The position numbers were made by a program, and so were the translations under genes. The notes under the pieces were generated by a model. That model was not told the DNA's origin, ran no database searches, and was given only the letters and a program-made list of their open reading frames with translations. Shown piece after piece: positions 14,585 to 20,252 of a stretch of 20,252 nt of DNA (position 1 is its first letter; every line of letters starts with the position of its first letter). The stretch comes from Streptococcus parasanguinis (lineage in GTDB: Bacteria > Bacillota > Bacilli > Lactobacillales > Streptococcaceae). Where the stretch lies: NCBI GenBank assembly GCA_018365265.1, contig JAGZKI010000046.1, positions 1 through 20,252 on the forward strand, given 5' to 3'.

Positions 14585-15472
14585 ATGAAAACCAAGATAA
14601 TTGTGATTGTGGGACCAACTGCTGTTGGGAAAACAGCTCTTGCGATCGATTTGGCGCAATCCCTCAATGGTGAGATTATCAGTGGCGATAGTCAACAAGT
14701 CTATCGCAAGCTGGATATTGGAACAGCCAAGGCGACACTAGAAGAGCAAGCTGCAGCTCCCCATCATTTGATCGATGTGCGGGAGGTGACCGAGTCTTAC
14801 TCGGCTTTTGATTTTGTAAGAGAAGCTAAGACTGCGATTGAGGATATCACAGCTCGAGGCAAGCTTCCTATCATTGCAGGTGGGACGGGTCTTTACATCC
14901 AAAGTCTGCTTGAAGGTTATCATCTAGGTGGTGAAGTTCCTCATGAAGAGATTCTGTCCTATCGCGCCCAATTGGACTTGTTGTCGGACGAAGACTTGTA
15001 CCAAAGGGTAGCGGAGCAAGGACTTGTGATTCCTCAGCTTAATCGCCGTCGGGCCATGCGGGCTCTTGAAATTGCGCATTTTGGGCAGGACCTCGCAAAC
15101 GAAGAGACCGATTATGAACCCTATCTCATCTGTCTAGATGATGAACGGTCCTTGATCTATGAGCGCATCAATCGCCGAGTAGATCGCATGCTAGAGGAAG
15201 GCTTGCTGGATGAAGCCCGGTGGCTCTATGATGACCATCCGGAGGTTCAGGCAGCTAAAGGCATTGGTTACAAGGAACTCTTTCCTTACTTTAAGGGAGT
15301 GCAGAGCTTAGAGGAAGCTAGTGAGATCCTCAAGCGCAATACGCGTCGTTTTGCCAAACGCCAGCTGACTTGGTTTCGAAATCGAATGGAAGTGACCTTT
15401 TACGCCATTTCTGCCCCCCACTTCAAGGAGCAGGTTCTTGCAGATGTAAAGGAGTTTTTACAGCATGATTGA
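14585..15472 (+). CDS. miaA: tRNA dimethylallyltransferase MiaA
   Basis: A 295-residue enzyme that transfers dimethylallyl to N6 of adenosine 37 in tRNAs reading codons that begin with U. Motifs: P-loop GPTAVGKT (10-17), SGDSQQVYRKLDIGTAK, HHLIDV, the IIAGGTGLYIQSLL segment, and the C-terminal RRFAKRQLTWFRN tRNA-binding stretch. Length is normal. Start ATG 14585 has AAGGAAA about 5 nt upstream. The in-frame TTG at 14570 precedes that site and is rejected. First gene of a seven-gene operon. Its end overlaps hflX by 8 nt. Confidence 0.96.
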   Translation: MKTKIIVIVGPTAVGKTALAIDLAQSLNGEIISGDSQQVYRKLDIGTAKATLEEQAAAPHHLIDVREVTESYSAFDFVREAKTAIEDITARGKLPIIAGGTGLYIQSLLEGYHLGGEVPHEEILSYRAQLDLLSDEDLYQRVAEQGLVIPQLNRRRAMRALEIAHFGQDLANEETDYEPYLICLDDERSLIYERINRRVDRMLEEGLLDEARWLYDDHPEVQAAKGIGYKELFPYFKGVQSLEEASEILKRNTRRFAKRQLTWFRNRMEVTFYAISAPHFKEQVLADVKEFLQHD

Positions 15473-16712
15473 AACAGAAAAAAAACAAGAACGCATCCTT
15501 TTGGTCGGTGTGGAACTTCAAGGCATGGACAATTTTGACATGTCTATGGAGGAGTTGGCGAGCCTGGCTAAAACAGCCGGTGGAGATGTCCGGGGTTCCT
15601 ATACACAAAAGCGGGAGAAATACGACACCAAGACCTTTGTCGGCTCAGGAAAACTAGAAGAAATCGCTCAAATGGTCGAAGCAGATGAGATTACGACCGT
15701 GGTGGTCAATAATCGCCTGACCCCCCGTCAAAATGTCAACTTAGAAGAAATCCTTGGGGTCAAGGTCATTGACCGGATGCAGCTGATTTTAGATATCTTT
15801 GCTATGCGGGCTAGGAGTCATGAAGGCAAGTTGCAGGTACACTTGGCCCAGCTCAAATACCTTTTGCCACGCCTTGTCGGTCAAGGAATCATGCTCAGCC
15901 GTCAAGCTGGGGGAATTGGTTCTCGTGGTCCAGGGGAAAGTCAGTTGGAGTTGAACCGCCGGAGCGTTCGCAATCAAATCACCGATATCGAGCGACAGCT
16001 CAAGGCAGTTGAAAAGAACCGGGAAACCCTTCGTGAAAAACGCTTGGAATCACCTGTCTTTAAGATTGGTTTGATCGGCTATACCAATGCAGGAAAGTCG
16101 ACCATTATGAATCAAATGACTAGTAAGAGCCAGTATGAAGCCGATGAACTCTTTGCGACTTTGGATGCCACAACCAAGAGCATCCACCTAACAGGCAATC
16201 TGCAAGTGACCCTGACCGATACGGTTGGCTTTATTCAGGACTTGCCGACAGAGTTGGTTTCGAGCTTTAAGTCGACCCTGGAAGAAAGTAAGAATGTAGA
16301 CCTCCTGGTCCATGTCATAGATGCTTCTGACCCCAATCATGAAGAGCATGAAAAGACCGTGCTTTCGATCATGAAGGACCTGGATATGCTGGAGATTCCT
16401 CGCTTGACCCTTTACAACAAAGCAGATAAAGTAGCAGACTTTACCCCAACCCAGACACCTTTTAGCTTGATTTCAGCGCGCTCTGAGACAGCCCGTGAAG
16501 ATCTCCAGGCTTTGCTTCTAGAAAAACTGAGAGAGCTCTTTGTTCCCTTTACCATTCGCGTTCCCTTTTCAAAATCTTATCGGACACATGATCTAGAAAC
16601 AGTAGCGATCATTGACCAGCGCGAATTTGAAGAAGACGTAGAGGTCATTCAAGGCTATATTGCAGAGAAAAATAAGTGGAAGTTGGAAGAATTTTATGAC
16701 GGATTACGTTGA
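15465..16712 (+). CDS. hflX: GTPase HflX
   Basis: A 415-residue ribosome-associated GTPase that splits or rescues stalled ribosomes in characterised bacteria. The N-terminal HflX domain includes FVGSGKLEEI (58-67), the helical linker and the family mark GGIGSRGPGE (149-158). G-domain motifs: G1 GYTNAGKS (205-212), G3 DTVG (252-255), G4 NKAD (318-321) and G5 SA (337-338). It overlaps miaA by 8 nt, with AAAGGAG (15448-15454) 10 nt before the start. It overlaps the next gene by 17 nt. Pairing with miaA is a widespread arrangement. Confidence 0.96.
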   Translation: MIETEKKQERILLVGVELQGMDNFDMSMEELASLAKTAGGDVRGSYTQKREKYDTKTFVGSGKLEEIAQMVEADEITTVVVNNRLTPRQNVNLEEILGVKVIDRMQLILDIFAMRARSHEGKLQVHLAQLKYLLPRLVGQGIMLSRQAGGIGSRGPGESQLELNRRSVRNQITDIERQLKAVEKNRETLREKRLESPVFKIGLIGYTNAGKSTIMNQMTSKSQYEADELFATLDATTKSIHLTGNLQVTLTDTVGFIQDLPTELVSSFKSTLEESKNVDLLVHVIDASDPNHEEHEKTVLSIMKDLDMLEIPRLTLYNKADKVADFTPTQTPFSLISARSETAREDLQALLLEKLRELFVPFTIRVPFSKSYRTHDLETVAIIDQREFEEDVEVIQGYIAEKNKWKLEEFYDGLR

Positions 16713-17325
16713 TTTAGCAATAAAATATGGAGGCTATACCAGCCTCGATCGGGTCTACCTGACCAATCTTTTAAGCACGATCCCTGAGGAATTGCGTCTC
16801 CGTGTGATTACGCCTCCCCCAAGTGTGATCAACGCTTATTTCGCTGAGCTCTATCAAAAGAAGAGCCCCAAGGAGGCCATGGATTATTTCTTCGACTTGA
16901 GCCGGGCATTTGACTTATTCACAGTTCAGCAAAGCTTTGATGAACGAAAGCCCTTTATTCGCCTCAACTTATCTGGGAAGTCTTATGGCTTGGCTTACGT
17001 AAATGAAGAGCTAGCCTGTGTCTTTGCTGAACATCCAGCAGAGGATATCACCTCTTCGATTTTATTCGAAATTGCAGAGATCTTTCCACATTGTTTGGTC
17101 TTTGAAAAAGATGGCAAGATCTGCTTGCAAGAGGCTGAACCAGAAGGGGTCACTAAAACAGAAGCCCTCTCAGCCCTAACTGACTTGATGAGCTTGGAAG
17201 ATGGACGCTTGAAACTGTCAGGATATAACCAAGAAGAGCTTCTCGAGCTAGCGCAAGCCTACCCAGGCAACCTTTCGTTCCGTTCAGAGAACCGGACGGC
17301 CATGATTTATATAGATAGAAAGTAG
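16696..17325 (+). CDS. Conserved streptococcal protein of unknown function
   Basis: A 209-residue soluble protein with no signal peptide, membrane segment or motif that I can assign. The N-terminal part (about 1-75) is helical and contains ITPPPSVINAYFAELYQKKSPKEAMDYF. The middle (about 85-150) looks like mixed beta/alpha with RLNLSGKSYGLAYVNEELACVFAE. The C-terminus has repeated leucine-rich helices. A gene at this place between hflX and rnz occurs in pneumococcal genomes as I remember them. Start ATG 16696 is chosen over the frame's earlier ATG because GGAAG lies 6 nt upstream and the overlap with hflX is then only 17 nt. It ends 3 nt before rnz. The operon context suggests RNA or translation, but that is inference. 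Confidence 0.8.
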   Translation: MTDYVDLAIKYGGYTSLDRVYLTNLLSTIPEELRLRVITPPPSVINAYFAELYQKKSPKEAMDYFFDLSRAFDLFTVQQSFDERKPFIRLNLSGKSYGLAYVNEELACVFAEHPAEDITSSILFEIAEIFPHCLVFEKDGKICLQEAEPEGVTKTEALSALTDLMSLEDGRLKLSGYNQEELLELAQAYPGNLSFRSENRTAMIYIDRK

Positions 17326-17328
17326 ACA

Positions 17329-18258
17329 ATGGACATTCAATTTTTAGGAACGGGAGCTGGGCAACCCTCAAAAGCCCGTAATGTATCGAGCTTAGCCCTC
17401 AAATTGCTGGACGAGATCAATGAAGTCTGGCTCTTTGATTGTGGCGAAGCGACACAGAATCAAATTTTAGAAACGACCATTCGTCCGCGAAAGGTTAGCA
17501 AGATCTTTATCACTCACCTACACGGAGACCATATTTTTGGTTTGCCAGGTTTCCTCTCTAGTCGGGCCTTTCAGGCCAATGAAGAGCAGACGGATCTGGA
17601 TATCTATGGACCAGTAGGAATCAAATCCTTTGTGATGACTAGTCTTCGCGTATCAGGCTCTCGCCTGCCTTACCGCATCCATTTTCATGAATTCGATGAA
17701 CATTCTCTGGGTAAGATTTTAGAAACCGATAAATTCACGGTTTATGCGGAAGTTTTGGACCACACCATTTTCTGTGTCGGTTATCGGATCATGCAGAAGG
17801 ACCTCGAAGGAACACTCGACGCAGATAAGCTCAAGGCAGCGGGCGTTCCATTTGGACCGCTCTTTGGTCAGGTTAAAAATGGACAAGATGTCACCCTGGA
17901 AGATGGCACCAAGATCATTGCTGCTGATTATATTTCAGCTCCTCGACCTGGTAAGATTATCACGATCCTTGGAGATACCAGAAAGACGGATGCCAGTGTC
18001 CGCCTTGGAGTCAATGCAGATGTCCTCGTCCATGAGTCCACCTATGGTAAGGGCGATGAGAAGATTGCTAAGAAACACGGTCACTCGACCAATATGCAGG
18101 CAGCAGAAGTAGCGCGTGAAGCTGGAGCGAAGCGCCTTCTTCTCAACCACATCAGTGCTCGCTTCTTATCAAAAGACATCAGCCAATTGCGCAAGGATGC
18201 ATCCAGCATTTTTGAAAATGTCTATGTCGTCAAAGATTTGGAAGAAGTGGAGATCTAA
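17329..18258 (+). CDS. rnz: Ribonuclease Z
   Basis: A 309-residue metallo-beta-lactamase-fold endonuclease that cuts tRNA precursors 3' of the discriminator base. Zinc ligands are visible: HLHGDH (His63, His65, Asp67, His68), His145, Asp216 in GDTRKTD and His274 in LNHISAR, plus HGHS (about 250-253). The segment FGPLFGQVKNG (175-185) fits the flexible exosite arm that clamps tRNA. Length fits the short bacterial form. The start lies 3 nt after the previous stop with only a weak ribosome site, so translation is probably coupled. Its presence with miaA makes this a tRNA maturation operon. Confidence 0.95.
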   Translation: MDIQFLGTGAGQPSKARNVSSLALKLLDEINEVWLFDCGEATQNQILETTIRPRKVSKIFITHLHGDHIFGLPGFLSSRAFQANEEQTDLDIYGPVGIKSFVMTSLRVSGSRLPYRIHFHEFDEHSLGKILETDKFTVYAEVLDHTIFCVGYRIMQKDLEGTLDADKLKAAGVPFGPLFGQVKNGQDVTLEDGTKIIAADYISAPRPGKIITILGDTRKTDASVRLGVNADVLVHESTYGKGDEKIAKKHGHSTNMQAAEVAREAGAKRLLLNHISARFLSKDISQLRKDASSIFENVYVVKDLEEVEI

Positions 18259-18259
18259 G

Positions 18260-19015
18260 ATGCGAACCATTCTCATAACAGGAGCAAGTGGAGGCTTGGC
18301 CCAAGAAATGGTCAAGCTCCTCCCTGAAGATCGGCTGATTCTCCTAGGCAGAAATCAAGAAAAACTGGAACAACTCTATGCTAGTCATCCTCAAGCTGAA
18401 TGCATTGGGATCGATATCACTGATTCCTCAGCCGTCCAAGATTTGGTAGAAGAGCTCTATCAGCGCTATGGGCAGATCGATATCTTGGTCAACAATGCAG
18501 GCTATGGGATTTTTGAGGCCTTTGATCGCATTTCTGACCAGCAGGTGCAGGAGATGTTTGAGGTCAATACCTTTGCCCTCATGCAGTTTTCACGCTTGAT
18601 GGGTGCGCACATGAAGGAAGCAGGCAAGGGGCACATTGTCAATATCGTCAGCATGGCGGGTCTCGTCGCAACAGCCAAATCCAGCCTTTATTCGGCGACC
18701 AAGTTTGCGGCCATTGGCTTCTCCAATGCTCTGCGTTTGGAACTCATTCCCTTTGGTGTCCATGTGACGACGGTCAATCCAGGCCCTATTCGGACCACTT
18801 TCTTTGATCAGGCAGACCCCGATGGAAGCTATGTCAAAGCTGTGGACCGCTACATTTTGGAACCCGACTTTGTAGCCAAGAAGATCGTGAAGAACTTTGG
18901 AAAAGCAAAACGCGAGCTCAATCTTCCTTGGCTCTTGAACCTGACCCACAAGCTCTATACCCTTTTCCCTCGCATCTCGGACAAGCTAGCCAGCAAGATG
19001 TTCAATTTCAAATAG
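18260..19015 (+). CDS. Short-chain dehydrogenase/reductase
   Basis: A 251-residue classical SDR oxidoreductase. The cofactor loop TGASGGLA (7-14) has Ala where the last Gly of TGxxxGxG is usual. NNAGYG (78-83) follows, then catalytic Ser131 (IVSMAG), Tyr144 and Lys148 (YSATK). The stretch LLGRNQEKL after the second strand, with Arg31, favours NADP(H) (inference). The substrate is unknown. Start ATG 18260 directly follows the rnz stop, with GTGGAG about 7 nt upstream. An earlier start in this frame would lie inside rnz and is rejected. The same gene follows rnz in pneumococcus, as I recall, where recJ comes next; here a methyltransferase follows. Confidence 0.92.
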   Translation: MRTILITGASGGLAQEMVKLLPEDRLILLGRNQEKLEQLYASHPQAECIGIDITDSSAVQDLVEELYQRYGQIDILVNNAGYGIFEAFDRISDQQVQEMFEVNTFALMQFSRLMGAHMKEAGKGHIVNIVSMAGLVATAKSSLYSATKFAAIGFSNALRLELIPFGVHVTTVNPGPIRTTFFDQADPDGSYVKAVDRYILEPDFVAKKIVKNFGKAKRELNLPWLLNLTHKLYTLFPRISDKLASKMFNFK

Positions 19016-19025
19016 GAGGAACCAG

Positions 19026-19736
19026 ATGGCCGCAAATATTCAAGCTTATTTAGAAAACCTCCGGCAACCCTGGGGACAGATCTATTATGATATCCTTTTT
19101 GAACAATTGAAGGACATCAAGGGAAAACGGGTGCTTGATTTCGGGAGTGGTTTTGGCCTTGTAGCCAATCACTTAGCGAAAGAAAATCAAGTCCTTGCTG
19201 TGGAACCAAACGAGGAAATGGTGGCCTTGCGGGCCCAGGACCATCCCTACCAGCAACTCGTTGGGAGTCTGGACCAGTTGGCAAGTCTTGAAGAGGCCAG
19301 TTTTGATGTCATTCTCTGCCACAATGTCTTGGAGTATGTGGAGGATCGCAAGGATGTTCTCAAGGAATTCACCCGTCTCTTGAAACCAGGAGGCCTGCTC
19401 TCTATCGTTAAGCACAATGAGGTTGGCCGCGTCCTGCAGACAGTCGTCTTTGAAAATGATACTCAAAAGGCTCTTGATCTCCTAGCAGGTCAAGACCTGG
19501 AAACCCACTCCATGGGTTTGGCCCAGGCCTATGATCTCGGTGCAGCAGTAGAAGACTTAGCCCTTGAAGTTCAGGATTACCAAGGGATCCGAGTCTTTTA
19601 TGCCTTGCAGGACAATCGCTTCAAGGGCCAAGAAGGCTGGCGAGAGTCTATGCTCAAGATGGAGCTGGCCGTTTGCCAAGAGTCACCTTACCGGGATATC
19701 GCCTTCTTCCAGCACTATAGGTTAAAAAGGAGTTAA
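19026..19736 (+). CDS. Class I SAM-dependent methyltransferase
   Basis: A 236-residue soluble protein with a Methyltransf_11/25-type Rossmann fold. Motif I is VLDFGSGFG (36-44), the acidic end of strand 2 is VEPNEEM (Glu60), then SFDVILCHNVLEYVEDR and LLKPGGLLSIVKHNEVGRV, the usual post-motif strands. A C-terminal part (about 150-236) may bind the substrate, which I cannot name. It could act on a small molecule, quinone-like compound or RNA. A strong site, AGGAGGA, lies about 6 nt before the ATG, 10 nt after the dehydrogenase gene, and the next gene starts 1 nt after its stop. Confidence 0.9.
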   Translation: MAANIQAYLENLRQPWGQIYYDILFEQLKDIKGKRVLDFGSGFGLVANHLAKENQVLAVEPNEEMVALRAQDHPYQQLVGSLDQLASLEEASFDVILCHNVLEYVEDRKDVLKEFTRLLKPGGLLSIVKHNEVGRVLQTVVFENDTQKALDLLAGQDLETHSMGLAQAYDLGAAVEDLALEVQDYQGIRVFYALQDNRFKGQEGWRESMLKMELAVCQESPYRDIAFFQHYRLKRS

Positions 19737-19737
19737 G

Positions 19738-20142
19738 ATGTTAGATTATAAAAAAGAAATTCCAGCGATGACAGACCTACTCGCACTCTACAGCTCGGTC
19801 GGATGGACCAATTATACCAACAACCCAACTATGCTGGAACAAGCTGTCAAAGCCAGTCTCTGGCAGTTGGCAGTCTATGATGAGAAAGAGCTCGTCGCCT
19901 ACATTCGCTTGGTAGGTGATGGCTACTCGGTTATTTTTGTGCAGGACCTTTTGGTAAGACCAGATTACCAGCGTCAAGGTATCGGAAGGAGACTCTTAAC
20001 AGAGGCTTTAGCGACCTTCCCTACTGTCTATCAACGGCTCCTTGCCACTGAACGTAGCGAGAAAAATCTAGCCTTTTACCAATCCCTGGGCTTTGTTGAA
20101 CTTTCAGAGCAAGCCTGTACAGGGATGATTTATATGAAATAA
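19738..20142 (+). CDS. GNAT-family N-acetyltransferase
   Basis: A 134-residue protein with the GNAT acetyl-CoA fold. The acetyl-CoA-binding motif is VRPDYQRQGIGRRLL (QRQGIG 78-83), followed by ERSEKNLAFYQSLGF, the usual motif B. The N-terminal MLDYKKEIPAMTDLLALYSSVGWTNY resembles many small Firmicute GNATs. The substrate is unknown. AAAAAGGAG (19725-19732) lies 5 nt before the ATG, inside the preceding gene. Last gene of the operon; its stop codon directly abuts the repeat at 20143. Confidence 0.92.
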   Translation: MLDYKKEIPAMTDLLALYSSVGWTNYTNNPTMLEQAVKASLWQLAVYDEKELVAYIRLVGDGYSVIFVQDLLVRPDYQRQGIGRRLLTEALATFPTVYQRLLATERSEKNLAFYQSLGFVELSEQACTGMIYMK

Positions 20143-20252
20143 GAGAGTGGGATAGAAATCGGTAATTCGTTAGAATTCGATTTCGTCGTCCCACCTCCGC
20201 ACAGTTGAGTAGGGCTGTAAAAGCTGATGAAATCAGCGTAGTAGAGCCCACT
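20143..20252 (+). repeat. Dispersed intergenic repeat, copy C (truncated by window end)
   Basis: It begins immediately after the acetyltransferase stop codon with GAGAGTGGGAT and agrees with copy A at 92 of 93 shared positions. It keeps the GAAATCG/CGATTTC pair and GCTGAT-GAA-ATCAGC. By analogy with copy B, the missing end should carry a rho-independent terminator for the operon. Confidence 0.9.

Noticed and set aside
20021..20251. Minus-strand open frame of 76 codons starting MGSTTLISSAFTA
   Set aside because: It begins in repeat copy C and runs antisense through the acetyltransferase gene, with no ribosome site. Such frames are likely to be mis-annotated as hypothetical proteins.

Overview
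The window reads as chromosome of a Streptococcus, probably of the mitis/sanguinis/parasanguinis group. The evidence is the rexB-rexA helicase-nuclease pair in streptococcal order, the miaA-hflX-unknown-rnz-SDR gene string familiar from viridans streptococci, strong AGGAG-type ribosome binding sites, extended -10 promoters, and a dispersed intergenic repeat present in three copies. The species call is a guess. No phage, plasmid, IS transposase, CRISPR array, rRNA or tRNA was seen.

Layout. 1-93 is a truncated minus-strand copy of the dispersed repeat. 169-1932 encodes a membrane-anchored glycerophosphodiester phosphodiesterase with its own promoter. 1950-2128 is a complete repeat copy whose distal end is a rho-independent terminator. 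2168-5930 is a promoter, a hairpin-rich leader and two overlapping genes for a heterodimeric ABC exporter with one degenerate and one canonical ATP site. A bidirectional terminator (5934-5965) separates this from a minus-strand peroxidase gene (5967-6449), which is transcribed divergently from rexB-rexA and a small DUF4298-type gene (6609-13858). 13859-14330 has no gene. It holds two nearly identical terminator hairpins with a 253-bp inverted-repeat-bounded, multi-branched structured element between them. A 56-residue minus-strand small protein (14331-14501) faces away from the last operon, and their promoters overlap.

The last operon (14585-20142) has seven tightly packed genes: miaA (tRNA modification), hflX (ribosome GTPase), a conserved unknown, rnz (tRNA 3' processing), a short-chain dehydrogenase, a SAM methyltransferase and a GNAT acetyltransferase. 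Its first part is a translation/tRNA maturation cluster. The last gene is followed at once by a third repeat copy, cut off by the window end and inverted relative to the first.

Most genes are housekeeping. The parts most worth a second look are the structured element at 13920-14172, the leader of the ABC exporter, and the inverted repeat copies that bound the window. Function calls rest on motifs and family recognition by eye. No database search or structure computation was run.
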